A program made the translations under genes and the position numbers. A stretch of 64,000 nucleotides of DNA, from contig NZ_JAHUBR010000002.1 in NCBI RefSeq assembly GCF_025376885.1, positions 124,001 through 188,000 on the forward strand. Reading direction: 5' to 3'. Position 1 is the first letter of the stretch; each line of letters begins with the position of its first letter. Below are positions 35,563 to 43,904 of this stretch, piece after piece. This DNA is from Pseudoruegeria sp. SHC-113 (GTDB lineage Bacteria > Pseudomonadota > Alphaproteobacteria > Rhodobacterales > Rhodobacteraceae). Below the pieces are notes generated by a model, which made no database searches, was not told the DNA's origin, and was given only the letters and a program-made list of their open reading frames with translations.

Positions 35563-36672
35563 ATGGCAGGCCACATTCGCAGCATCTTATCGGCGTCCGC
35601 CTTTGGCCTTCTGGCCGCCACGTCGGCCACGGCCCAAAGCAGCATCCCCGAAAATACACTCTCCGGCATCACCTCCGCCCAGACAGCCGATTTCGGCATC
35701 CGCTCCGGCTCTTTCGTGGCCGCCCCGATCCCGCTCTCCAACCCTACCATTGGCTCCGGCCTCGTCGTCGTGGCGGGCTACCTGTTTGATTCGGACTCCG
35801 AGAGCGACACGTCCTTCTTCGGCCTCGGCGGGATCCGCACCGACAATGGCACCGAGGGCTATGCGCTCGCGGGGAGCTTCGCCCTGAGCGACAACCGCTG
35901 GAAATTCGGCTTCGCCGCCGGGGCGGTGGATGCGAATTACGATCTCTTCGTGCTCGGCGTTCCAATCCCGCTGAACCAGACGGGAGAGCTGTTTCAGGCC
36001 GATCTGGCCTATGGGATCAGCCCCGATCTCAGCTTCGGCATGCATCTGCGCTACATCGAAACCGACATCGCCCTGCGCACCGGCGGCGCGCTGCCCACGG
36101 ATATTCTCGACGATCAGGCGCTCGGCATTTTCACCTTCGGCGCGACGGTGGATTACGACACCCGCGACGACACGATCTTCGCCACCTCCGGCAGCCACGT
36201 GGCGCTGCGCACCAGCCATGGCTTCATGGAAGGAAGCAGTCGCGAATACACCAAGGCCACGCTGCTGCTGGATCACTACCGCCCGATGCCGCTCGAGGGC
36301 GACGCGCTGGCGGTGCGGCTGGCCTTCTGCGGCGCCTCCGACAGCGCACCCTTCTACGATTCCTGCGGCCTTGGTGGCGTGGATGGCTTCCGGGGCTACC
36401 CCTCCACCCAGTTCATCGACGACGCGCTGGTCTCAGCGCAATTCGAATACCGGGGCGCTCTGAGCGAGCGCTTCGGCTATGCGATTTTCGGAGGCGTCGG
36501 CGCTGTCGGGACCACCCTGAGCGCCGCCTTCAATGGCGAGGCCCGCGTGGCCGGCGGCATCGGCCTGCGCGGCCGCATCAGCAAGCAGTTCCCGCTGGAT
36601 TTCGCGGTGGACGCCGCCTGGAACACGGAGGGCGAGGCCTCAACCTATGTCTACATCGGCCAGCGCTTCTGA
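35563..36672 (+). CDS. Outer-membrane beta-barrel protein, BamA/TamA-like (no POTRA domains)
   Basis: A 369-residue protein with a signal peptide (SILSASAFGLLAATSATAQ). The rest consists of alternating amphipathic strands ending in a terminal aromatic residue (YVYIGQRF), as in outer-membrane barrels. The motif GVDGFRGYPSTQF resembles the RGF/RGY loop of the Omp85 family barrel (bacterial surface antigen domain). Omp85 proteins such as BamA and TamA carry N-terminal POTRA repeats, which are absent here. The ATG at 35563 follows AGGGC; a TTG upstream is rejected. Function unknown; perhaps a small Omp85-like porin or secretion pore. Confidence 0.8.
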   Translation: MAGHIRSILSASAFGLLAATSATAQSSIPENTLSGITSAQTADFGIRSGSFVAAPIPLSNPTIGSGLVVVAGYLFDSDSESDTSFFGLGGIRTDNGTEGYALAGSFALSDNRWKFGFAAGAVDANYDLFVLGVPIPLNQTGELFQADLAYGISPDLSFGMHLRYIETDIALRTGGALPTDILDDQALGIFTFGATVDYDTRDDTIFATSGSHVALRTSHGFMEGSSREYTKATLLLDHYRPMPLEGDALAVRLAFCGASDSAPFYDSCGLGGVDGFRGYPSTQFIDDALVSAQFEYRGALSERFGYAIFGGVGAVGTTLSAAFNGEARVAGGIGLRGRISKQFPLDFAVDAAWNTEGEASTYVYIGQRF

Positions 36673-36680
36673 CCACACGT

Positions 36681-37550
36681 TCAGGCGATAATCGCGGGCC
36701 ATGTGGCGGCGTTCTTGCCGTTGAACATCCCGATATGGCCGATTTTCTTGAGCCCGAAATCCGCCGGGCGCAGAGTGAGCTGGCTTTTGTGCGCTTCGGG
36801 GTAAAGCTGCATGAGCCGCCAGACCGCAGGCGGTGGCACCATGACATCATCGGCAACGGCCACCACCTTCACCGGGCAGCGCACGGCGTTGTCGTCAGGC
36901 GCGGGCAGGTCCGCCCCCACGTCGCAGGCGTTGAAGCCAGGCGTCGTGCACCAGCGTCGCCATTGCCAGTAGACGCCAGCGGGCAGGTTCGGCCCCAGCC
37001 CCAGCGCCTTGCCTGGCAGATACCCGCAAATCGCCGTGGCCGCCGGCCCGGCCCCGTACCAGAAGGCCGCCGTCACCGGTTTGTAGCGCAGGGGGTGATC
37101 GGAGAAATGCACCGGGCCCGAGGCCACGGTGATCACGCGCGAAAGCCGCCGGGCGGCATCGCCCTGAAACGGCAGCATGAGCCCGCCCAGCGAATGGCCA
37201 ATGGCCCAGACGGGCGCGCCCGGCACGGCGGCCTCGAGCGCGGCCTGTGCGGCTGGCTGATCAAGCCGCCCCCAGATCGCCATCGTCGCCTTGGACTCCT
37301 TCAAGGGCCCCGAGGCGCTTGCGCCGAAATCGCGGTAATCGTAGGTCAGGCAGGCGTATCCCTCGCGGGTGAGCCATTCGGCAAAGGGCTTGTAATAGCC
37401 CTGCGGCACCCCGGTTGCGCCGTGGATCACGATGGCGGCAGTGGGCGCATGGGCAGGGCGGTACAGGCGGCCCGCAAGCACGGCCCCGTCTGCCTCAATC
37501 GTCAGCGGCTCCTGCGTCGCGCGTGTTTCTGCCAGCCTCAAGTGTTTCAT
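36681..37550 (-). CDS. Alpha/beta hydrolase (serine aminopeptidase-like)
   Basis: A 289-residue hydrolase with VIHGATGVPQGYY near the oxyanion region, the nucleophile elbow IGHSLGGL, and a C-terminal histidine in IGHIGMF. There is no signal peptide. GAGGGCGGG precedes the ATG at 37550. It is divergent from a TetR-family regulator, and two palindromic operators lie between them, so it is the probable regulated target. The substrate is unknown. Confidence 0.88.
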   Translation of the reverse strand: MKHLRLAETRATQEPLTIEADGAVLAGRLYRPAHAPTAAIVIHGATGVPQGYYKPFAEWLTREGYACLTYDYRDFGASASGPLKESKATMAIWGRLDQPAAQAALEAAVPGAPVWAIGHSLGGLMLPFQGDAARRLSRVITVASGPVHFSDHPLRYKPVTAAFWYGAGPAATAICGYLPGKALGLGPNLPAGVYWQWRRWCTTPGFNACDVGADLPAPDDNAVRCPVKVVAVADDVMVPPPAVWRLMQLYPEAHKSQLTLRPADFGLKKIGHIGMFNGKNAATWPAIIA

Positions 37551-37604
37551 CCCGCCCTCTTCGCGCTGCCAAAGGCCCCTCGTGACGCGGCGGCACACCG
37601 AGTC

Positions 37605-37646
37605 TGGACCGATTGGTCTAATAGCAGGTATAGACCACTCGGTCTA
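37605..37646. promoter_or_regulatory. Two tandem TetR-type operators
   Basis: A perfect palindrome TAGACCACTCGGTCTA (37631-37646) and a one-mismatch copy TGGACCGATTGGTCTA (37605-37620) lie between the hydrolase and TetR genes, 26 bases apart start to start. This size and the 6-4-6 symmetry are typical of TetR dimer sites. Confidence 0.8.
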
Positions 37647-37665
37647 GCCTCTGTAGACTCACCCC

Positions 37666-38223
37666 ATGACGACAGCCCCCGCCCCCACCAAAGCCCGCCT
37701 CACCGAAACCGCCGCGCGGCTGTTTCGCCAGAAGGGCTATCATGGCACCGGCTTGAGCGAGATTCTTGCCGAAAGCGGCGTGCCGAAGGGCTCGCTCTAT
37801 CACCACTTTCCCGATGGCAAGGCCGATCTCGCCGTGGAGGCCGCCCGCTGGGCCTCGGCCGGGATGCTCGGCATCGTGGATGACGCCTTCCGCGAGGCCG
37901 TAGATTTCCGCGACGGGGCCACCACGCTCTGTTTCAAACTCGCCAAGCTTTTCGATCTGCACCCCGACTGGCGCGGCTGCCCGATCTCCTCGGTGCTGTT
38001 TGACGGGCCGGAAAACGAAAGCTTCCGGCAGGTGGCGGCAGAGATTTTCGAAAGCTGGCGCGCCCGCGTCGCAGACCACGGCGCCCGGCTGGGGCTAAGC
38101 CCAGAGGAGGCCCAACGCCGCGCCCATCACCTGATGTTCCTCGTGCAGGGCGGCTGGACACAGGCCCGCGCCCAGCAAAGCGGCGACGTGCTGCGCGGCC
38201 TGCCCGCCTATTTCCTGCCCTGA
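37666..38223 (+). CDS. TetR-family transcriptional repressor
   Basis: A 185-residue regulator. The N-terminal helix-turn-helix is TAARLFRQKGYHGTGLSEILAESGVPKGSLYHHFPDGK, followed by a C-terminal ligand-binding region with CPISSVLFDGPENESF, like the LmrA/YxaF subgroup. It is divergent from the hydrolase gene across operators at 37605-37646 and probably represses both genes until a ligand binds. Its last 16 bases overlap the end of the convergent AraC-type gene. Confidence 0.93.
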   Translation: MTTAPAPTKARLTETAARLFRQKGYHGTGLSEILAESGVPKGSLYHHFPDGKADLAVEAARWASAGMLGIVDDAFREAVDFRDGATTLCFKLAKLFDLHPDWRGCPISSVLFDGPENESFRQVAAEIFESWRARVADHGARLGLSPEEAQRRAHHLMFLVQGGWTQARAQQSGDVLRGLPAYFLP

Positions 38224-39197
38224 TCCGAAAGCTGCGCCACGGCCCGGAAGGCCGCTGGCGTCATGTTGCTCATCCGTTTGAACTCGCGCTGGAAATGCGC
38301 CTGATCCGCATAGCCCGCGCAGAAGCCGATCTCGGCCAGCGGCTGCATGGTCTCCGCCAGTGCCCGCCCGGCGGCCTCGACGCGGGCGCGGCGCAGGCAG
38401 GCGGTGTAGCCCTGCCCCTCCGCTGCGAGCCCCCGCTGCAGGGAGCGCGTCGAAAGCCCAAGCGCGCGGGCCGCCTGCGCCAGCGTCCACCCCCGCGCCA
38501 GATCGCTCGCCAGCAGCGCTTCGAGCTGCCCGGCAAGGGAGGCGGCGTCTCCAGACGGGTTCGGCGTGAGAACCGCTATCCGCCCGGGCTCCGCCGCCCA
38601 TGTCAGGGCAAACCCGGCAATGTCACCGTGAATGATGCCACGCCAGTTTTCTGAGGTGATGGGCAGCGCAACCTCGGCCCCGCCGATCTCCAGCCGCACC
38701 GCCCCGCCGCCGCTCGCCGCCAGAAGCCCCGCCATCACCCCGGCGATCAGAGCCGTCTCCTCGGGCGTCACATCGCCAGAGAGGCTGTAGCGGGCCACCT
38801 CGGCCCGGGTTGGGCTTGCAAGCGTGATGCGGGTGCGGTTGCGGGAATGAAAATAGCGCTCCAGCCGCGCCCATTTCTGCAAGGCAACTGCGGGGGACGG
38901 CGCGGCGGTCAGCGCGGCAAACAGCCCCGAGGGCTCGCCGGACTGCGCCTGCGCAAACCCGATGCCAGCCGCGATCAGGGCTCCCAGCCCCGCCTGTGCG
39001 GCGATCTGCTCCAGCAGTCTGCGCTTGGTCTCCGCGGCGGCCTTGCCACCGGTCAGCGCGCCAGCGCCAGACGGGGCGGAGACCTCCGGCAGATACCGCC
39101 CGGCCCATTGCACGACATGGGCCAGAAGCACCGCACTGGCGAAATCGCCTGCTTGATCCTTGGCCTGATCCTCCGCCGGATCGCTCCCCGTGCTCAT
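38208..39197 (-). CDS. AraC-family transcriptional regulator
   Basis: A 329-residue regulator with an N-terminal ligand-binding region of the arabinose-binding-domain-like type and a C-terminal double helix-turn-helix: WTLAQAARALGLSTRSLQRGL and IGFCAGYADQAHFQREFKRMSNMTPAAFRA. Its start overlaps the stop of the SDR gene by 4 bases (ATGA), so both belong to one transcript. The ligand is unknown. Confidence 0.9.
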   Translation of the reverse strand: MSTGSDPAEDQAKDQAGDFASAVLLAHVVQWAGRYLPEVSAPSGAGALTGGKAAAETKRRLLEQIAAQAGLGALIAAGIGFAQAQSGEPSGLFAALTAAPSPAVALQKWARLERYFHSRNRTRITLASPTRAEVARYSLSGDVTPEETALIAGVMAGLLAASGGGAVRLEIGGAEVALPITSENWRGIIHGDIAGFALTWAAEPGRIAVLTPNPSGDAASLAGQLEALLASDLARGWTLAQAARALGLSTRSLQRGLAAEGQGYTACLRRARVEAAGRALAETMQPLAEIGFCAGYADQAHFQREFKRMSNMTPAAFRAVAQLSDQGRK

Positions 39198-39889
39198 GTG
39201 CGGGCGAGGATCCGTTCCACGGCTCCGGGCAGCACCCGGTGCAACCGCCGCACGGCGCGCGCCTTGCCCGGCGCGATCACGCGGTCGCCGCGCGCAAGCC
39301 CCGCGCAGATCTGCCGCGCTGCCGCATCCACATGCATCGTTCCCCTACGCCCTTCCGTCATCGCCGTTGCCACCAACGGCGGCACGATCTCTACCACTTG
39401 CAGCCCACGGCCTTCCAACTGGTGCCGGGCCGCGCGCGCGAAGGCGGCAAGCCCGGCCTTGCTGGCAGAGTAAACCGGTGCGGAGGGTTTGGCATAGAGC
39501 GCAACCAGTGAGGTGGTGAAGGCGATCACCCCACCGGGGCGGCGCATCACAGGCAGCAGCGCCATGGTGAGCGCCACGGGCGCGGCGAGGTTCAGCGCCA
39601 TTTCCTGCGCCCAGACAGCACGCTCCGGTGGCGCATCCAGATCCACCGCCCCCTGCTGCCCGGCATTATGGATCAGCAGATCCAGCGGCTGCCCGATGCG
39701 CGAGAGCCGCTCGGCAATGACGGCAGGCGCGCCGGGTGCGGTGAGATCGACGGCCAGATCGTCCGGCCCGCTGCCCGCCTGCCGGGCCACCCGGATCACC
39801 CGGTAGCCCTCCGCCGCGAGCCGCTCCGCCACGCCCGAACCAATGCCCCGGCTTGCTCCCGTCACTAGCGCCAGCTTTCCCTGTTCCAT
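39194..39889 (-). CDS. Short-chain dehydrogenase/reductase
   Basis: A 231-residue NAD(P)-dependent oxidoreductase with the nucleotide motif VTGASRGIGSG, HNAGQQG after beta-4, and the catalytic YSASK. AGGAGCAG stands before the ATG at 39889. The substrate is unknown. It is co-transcribed with, and likely controlled by, the overlapping AraC-type gene. Confidence 0.9.
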   Translation of the reverse strand: MEQGKLALVTGASRGIGSGVAERLAAEGYRVIRVARQAGSGPDDLAVDLTAPGAPAVIAERLSRIGQPLDLLIHNAGQQGAVDLDAPPERAVWAQEMALNLAAPVALTMALLPVMRRPGGVIAFTTSLVALYAKPSAPVYSASKAGLAAFARAARHQLEGRGLQVVEIVPPLVATAMTEGRRGTMHVDAAARQICAGLARGDRVIAPGKARAVRRLHRVLPGAVERILART

Positions 39890-40014
39890 GGTTCTGCTCC
39901 TGCCTGTTGCCACTCTCGCCCGCCAGAACTAGCCCGCGCTGGCCACGCGGTATTGAACAATCACGCCAATCCAACCGCCCCTTGCACTTTGCCGCCAAAC
40001 CTCATATCTGGGGC

Positions 40015-40112
40015 GTGAGAGGTTGGCGCGGGCAAGCGCCTCGCCAACCCGGTCAGGTCCGGAAGGAAGCAGCCGTAACGAGTCCCGTTTGGGTCGTTGT
40101 CCAGCCTCTCAC
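40015..40112 (+). ncRNA. ffs: Signal recognition particle RNA, bacterial small (4.5S) type
   Basis: The universally conserved core GGTCAGGTCCGGAAGGAAGC with its GGAA tetraloop and asymmetric loop lies at 40051-40070. The outer helix closes perfectly: GTGAGAGG (40015-40022) pairs with CCTCTCAC (40105-40112). Further pairing GGGGCGT (40010-40016) with ACGCCCC (40119-40125) suggests the primary transcript extends a little on both sides. Binds Ffh and targets membrane proteins. Confidence 0.95.
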
Positions 40113-40149
40113 CTGCTTACGCCCCATCGGAAACCCACTAGAGAAAGGG

Positions 40150-40194
40150 ATGTTCATGACTGTTTCGATGCCCGCTCAGGCCGGGAACCGCTGA
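40150..40194 (+). CDS. Possible very short ORF (14 codons) between ffs and rsgA
   Basis: ATG with GAGAAAGGG just upstream, coding MFMTVSMPAQAGNR, whose stop sits in a perfect palindrome CTGACGCGTCAG (40191-40202). The following bases to rsgA are open in the same frame with an Arg/His-rich reading. It may be a leader peptide or chance. Confidence 0.2.
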   Translation: MFMTVSMPAQAGNR

Positions 40195-40328
40195 CGCGTC
40201 AGCACCGCTGAGGCCGCGCAGAAGCGCCGCCACCGCCTTTCGCGCCCCACCCATCGCCTGAGCCACCCGCGTCTTGCGCGCGTGATGCCGCGCCTGTCGC
40301 GTTTGATGATCAATAGTCAGGCAGAGCG

Positions 40329-41381
40329 ATGCTTATTCATACCCTTGCCGACCTCGGATGGTCGGCCCCTTTTCTGCAGCAACTCGACATCGAGGAGCTG
40401 GAAAACCTTGCCCCGATGCGCGTGAGTGCTGTTCACCGCGACAGGCTGGAGGCGCTTGGCCTTGAGGGCCCCGCAAGCCTGCGCCTCGCAGGCGCCGAGG
40501 AAACCGGCGATTATGCCGTTGGCGATTGGCTTCTTGTAGCGCCTGAAAGCCAACGCGTGATGCGCCGGCTGGAGCGCGCGAGCGAGTTGGCCCGCCGCGC
40601 AGCAGGCACCGACGCGCGGCGGCAGTTGCTGGCCGCCAATGTGGACGTGATGTTCATCACCTCCAGCTGCAACGCCGATTTCAACGCCCGGCGGCTGGAG
40701 CGCTACCTCGCGCTGGCCGAGCAGGCCGCCATCACGCCGGTTCTGGTGCTCACCAAGGCCGACACCTGTGAAAGCCTTGACGCCCGCGAAGACTGGCAGG
40801 CGCAAGGCGAAGCCCTGATGCCCGGCCTTGCGGTGCTGCTGCTGGACGCCCGCGCGCCCGATCAGGTTTCCGCGCTCACCGACTGGTGGCGCAAGGGCCA
40901 GACGGCGGTGCTGCTGGGCTCCTCCGGTGTGGGCAAATCCACTCTGGCGAACGCGCTTTGTGGCGACATGCAGGCCACCGGCGGCATCCGCGAGGATGAC
41001 GCCAAGGGCCGCCACACCACCACGAGCCGCAGCTTCCTGCAGGCCCGCCACGGCGGCTGGCTGATCGACACGCCCGGCCTGCGCGCCCTGCGCCTGCAGG
41101 ACGCCGGGGAGGGCATCGACGCGGTGTTCTCCGACGTGGCCGAGATGGCAGAGCGCTGTCGCTTTTCCGACTGCCAGCACGAAAGCGAGCCCGGTTGCGC
41201 GGTGCAGGCGGCGATTGCCGAAGGCACATTGGAGGCCGACCGGCTGCGCCGCTGGCAGAAGCTGCGTTCGGAAGACAGGCGCAACAGCGAGACGATCGCG
41301 CAATCGCGCCACCGGGAGAAACAGTTCGGCAAGATCGTGCGCGAGGCGATGCGCGAACGGGATCGGCGCGGCAAGAGCTGA
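40329..41381 (+). CDS. rsgA: Ribosome small-subunit maturation GTPase RsgA
   Basis: A 350-residue circularly permuted GTPase that assists late 30S assembly. After an N-terminal OB-like part come the permuted GTPase motifs: LVLTKAD (G4), SSGVGKSTL (G1), GRHTTTS (G2) and DTPGLRAL (G3); the C-terminal zinc site is RCRFSDCQHESEPGCAV. The ribosome site is weak (GGCAGAGCG). The gene stands directly after ffs and ends at a strong bidirectional hairpin. Confidence 0.95.
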   Translation: MLIHTLADLGWSAPFLQQLDIEELENLAPMRVSAVHRDRLEALGLEGPASLRLAGAEETGDYAVGDWLLVAPESQRVMRRLERASELARRAAGTDARRQLLAANVDVMFITSSCNADFNARRLERYLALAEQAAITPVLVLTKADTCESLDAREDWQAQGEALMPGLAVLLLDARAPDQVSALTDWWRKGQTAVLLGSSGVGKSTLANALCGDMQATGGIREDDAKGRHTTTSRSFLQARHGGWLIDTPGLRALRLQDAGEGIDAVFSDVAEMAERCRFSDCQHESEPGCAVQAAIAEGTLEADRLRRWQKLRSEDRRNSETIAQSRHREKQFGKIVREAMRERDRRGKS

Positions 41382-41393
41382 CCCAGTCAATGG

Positions 41394-41418
41394 CAGGCCG
41401 CCCCAAATGGGCGGCCTG
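41394..41418. terminator. Bidirectional terminator between rsgA and the membrane protein gene
   Basis: A 10-bp perfect stem CAGGCCGCCC/GGGCGGCCTG with a CAAAT loop, 12 bases past the rsgA stop and touching the stop codon of the convergent gene. Confidence 0.75.
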
Positions 41419-41739
41419 TTACGGGCCCGGATGGGTGATCCAGGCCCAGCCGATCAGCCCGGCAATCCCCAGCACCCACAGCAGCGCCACCAGCGCGAGC
41501 AGCCGCGCCGCCCAGCGGGCCCAGCCCGTCGCCGCCCCGCGCCCGGCCTGCCAGCAGAAGATCGCCACCACCCCGGCCGCAAACTGCCCACCGAGGAACC
41601 AGGAGATCCGGTTCATCCCGCGCGTAAAACCGTCACCGGTCGGCGGCTCCCAAAGCTGCGCCACCGCCCAAAGCTGGCACGCCAGCCAAAGCGCGAGCAG
41701 AGGCCAGAGCCAGGTCCAACGCGGTTTTTCCTCTGTCAT
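41419..41739 (-). CDS. Small three-helix membrane protein, unknown function
   Basis: A 106-residue protein with three predicted membrane helices (starting near WLWPLLALWLACQLWAVAQL, then FLGGQFAAGVVAIFC, then LLALVALLWVLGIAGLIGW), rich in Trp. A short acidic/basic N terminus (MTEEKPRW) faces the cytoplasm by the positive-inside rule. The ATG at 41739 has AAAGGG upstream and overlaps the stop of the phosphatase gene by 4 bases. No homologous family is recognised; its role is tied by position to the phosphatase and ankyrin protein. Confidence 0.75.
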   Translation of the reverse strand: MTEEKPRWTWLWPLLALWLACQLWAVAQLWEPPTGDGFTRGMNRISWFLGGQFAAGVVAIFCWQAGRGAATGWARWAARLLALVALLWVLGIAGLIGWAWITHPGP

Positions 41740-42215
41740 CGAAGCACCCTTTCCGCCCAAAGCCTTTGAGCCTCCGTCTCCACCGCCAGCGGGTGATGGC
41801 GGCGCAAATGGGCAAAGGCCTCCGCCTGACCTTGAGCTGTGAGCAATGCCAAGGCCACCATGCCCGAGCGCCCGCGCCCGCCGTGGCAATGGGCCAGCAC
41901 CCGCCCCCCCTTGGCCAAAACCGCCAAAGCCTCAGCCTTCAACGCGGGCCAAGCCAAACTGGTGTCCGCCGAAGGCACCCCGAAATCCACAATCGGGAAC
42001 CCACGCCAGCCGATGCCCGCCGCCGCGAGGCCTGCGGGCAAGTCCTGCGCGCTGCCCATCTCGGACGCTTCGGTGCAGGAGATCACGAAAGCGGGGGCGA
42101 AATCGGCAATGGCGCGCAGATCCGCCGCCAGATCCCCGCCGCGCCCCGGCAGGGGCGCAACGCCGATGCACCCCGCCCCCGCAGGAACCTGCCGGATCAC
42201 GAAAGGCTCAGACAA
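41736..42215 (-). CDS. Dual-specificity/tyrosine-type protein phosphatase
   Basis: A 159-residue protein whose C-terminal half has the phosphatase signature HCHGGRGRSG (CX5R loop with the nucleophilic Cys and Arg), and ALAVLAKGGRVLAHC leading into it, as in small dual-specificity or cyclin-dependent-kinase-inhibitor-3-like phosphatases. An acidic general acid may be the Asp of VDFGVP. The start is a TTG at 42215 with GGAGGGCGGGG immediately upstream, and it overlaps the ankyrin gene stop by 8 bases; no ATG fits as well. Targets unknown. Confidence 0.8.
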   Translation of the reverse strand: MSEPFVIRQVPAGAGCIGVAPLPGRGGDLAADLRAIADFAPAFVISCTEASEMGSAQDLPAGLAAAGIGWRGFPIVDFGVPSADTSLAWPALKAEALAVLAKGGRVLAHCHGGRGRSGMVALALLTAQGQAEAFAHLRRHHPLAVETEAQRLWAERVLR

Positions 42216-43740
42216 CCCCGCCCTCCGAAACCTGCTCCGGGTGCTCCTCGGCCCATGTGGCAAGGAAGGCCGCCATCTCAGGCTCCCCTGCGAACTCCGG
42301 CGCGCGGCGCGGCAGCATCGCGCCGGCCTCCAACACCAGCCGTGCGCAGGCCACATGATCGCGCGCAGCACGTGCGGGGCAGTTTTCGGAGCCGTGAATG
42401 ATCGTGGACAGCAGATCGCCTCCGTACCGGTTCATCCGCCGCATCTCCGCCGCCAGATCGGGGCTTTGCGCAAGCAACCACGACACCGCCTCCGGTAGGC
42501 CCTCCCACCCGGCGATCTGCACCGGGGGCAGGCCCATCGCATCGGTCACGTCCAGCGGCGCACCTGCGTCCACCAGCCGCTTGGCCAGTGGCACATGCTC
42601 GGGCGCGTGGAGCAGTTCCAAAAGAACAGACCCAGCGGCCGCCGGAACCGGTCCCTTCGCGCGCCCCTCCAAGGCCTGTGCGATGGCGGCATCTTCCGGA
42701 GACAACGCTGTATCCGCCCCCGCCGCGGCAAGCGCCTCGGCCACGGGCTGATTGCCATAGATCCGCGCGCAGGCATAAGCCGTGCGCCCCTCCCAACGCG
42801 CGTCGAGGTCCGCCCCATAGGCGAGCAGAAGCCGCGCCATCTCCGCATCGCAATTCCTGCGCGCCGCCTGATGCAGCGCCCCCACATGACCCGTGGCCTC
42901 GCCCGAGGGGTGCGGCTGCACCCCTTCGTTCGGATCGGCCCCCGCCTCCAGCAGTATGCGCACCTTCTCATGGCTGTTGAAATCCATCGCCCGCAGCAGC
43001 GCGTTGGTGCCTTCCGGGCGCGCACCATGGGCCAGCAGCAGCTTCACCCCGTCGGCATGGGGAAGCTCGGTGGAATGGTAGAGCGACTCATTGTCGTTCG
43101 GATTCGCGCCCTCCGCCAGCAGCCAGCGCGCCAGCGGCAGGTTATCGGCATGCCCCAGTGCGCCGTAGAGTGCCGAGAGCAAGTGATCGTCGCCGGGCTG
43201 ATAAGGGTAGCCGTCGTTCACATCCGCGCCGTGGGCCAGAAGCATCTCGGCAATCGCCAACATGTCGGCCTCACGCTCCGGATGGCTGTGAATATGGCGC
43301 GAGAAGGCCAGGTGCAGGATCGGACGGCGCGGGCCGAAAAGCGCTACCGCCGCGCCGGGATCCCGCGCGAGCCATGCCTCCACGGCGGGCCTGTCCAGCA
43401 GCGCCACCAGCAGGCCGAAATGCCCCTGCGCCAGATCCGGCGTATCGGCCAGAAGCCGCTCCACCACCCAATTCTGTCCATGGTAAAGCGCCACCTTCAG
43501 CCGTTGCTCCTTCGCGGCGCGGTCAAAGCCCCGCAGATCGGCGGCGAATTTCAGCTTGGGCCAGCTTTCAAAGCCGTTTTCCTGCGCCACCACATGCAGG
43601 AAATCCGCAAGCTTCAGCGCACGTCCGTCGGCGCGCGGCGGATGCAGGCGCAGCCGGTGCAAGGCATCGGCATCGCCCGCGGCATGGGCTTTCTGCAAAC
43701 GGCGCGCGGCGCGGCGCAATTGGTCAAGGGATCGGGTCAT
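42208..43740 (-). CDS. Ankyrin-repeat protein
   Basis: A 510-residue protein made largely of ankyrin repeats. The repeat pattern is clear in AIAEMLLAHGADVNDGYPY, ARWLLAEGANPNDNESLYH, VKLLLAHGARPEG, VRILLEAGADPNEGVQPH, ARLLLAYGADLDARWEGRTA and KRLVDAGAPLDVTDAMGLPP, so about seven or more repeats after an N-terminal helical part (RSLDQLRRAARRLQKAHAAGDADAL). No signal peptide is seen. Such proteins bind other proteins. GGAGAAACCGG precedes the ATG at 43740. It is the first gene of a three-gene overlapping operon with the phosphatase and membrane protein. Confidence 0.9.
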   Translation of the reverse strand: MTRSLDQLRRAARRLQKAHAAGDADALHRLRLHPPRADGRALKLADFLHVVAQENGFESWPKLKFAADLRGFDRAAKEQRLKVALYHGQNWVVERLLADTPDLAQGHFGLLVALLDRPAVEAWLARDPGAAVALFGPRRPILHLAFSRHIHSHPEREADMLAIAEMLLAHGADVNDGYPYQPGDDHLLSALYGALGHADNLPLARWLLAEGANPNDNESLYHSTELPHADGVKLLLAHGARPEGTNALLRAMDFNSHEKVRILLEAGADPNEGVQPHPSGEATGHVGALHQAARRNCDAEMARLLLAYGADLDARWEGRTAYACARIYGNQPVAEALAAAGADTALSPEDAAIAQALEGRAKGPVPAAAGSVLLELLHAPEHVPLAKRLVDAGAPLDVTDAMGLPPVQIAGWEGLPEAVSWLLAQSPDLAAEMRRMNRYGGDLLSTIIHGSENCPARAARDHVACARLVLEAGAMLPRRAPEFAGEPEMAAFLATWAEEHPEQVSEGGVV

Positions 43741-43904
43741 CCGGTTTCTCCCGTGTCGGGCCCTGTGATCCGCTGGCTCGGGCCGGGCAAAACCAAATGG
43801 ATTTCGCATATGTCATCGGGTGCCTTGCAGCTTTCCGCGGATCAGGCGGCCCCCCGACAGCCGGGCCGGCCCAAGCCTAGCGCGAAGCCAGCGCCGATCC
43901 AAGC

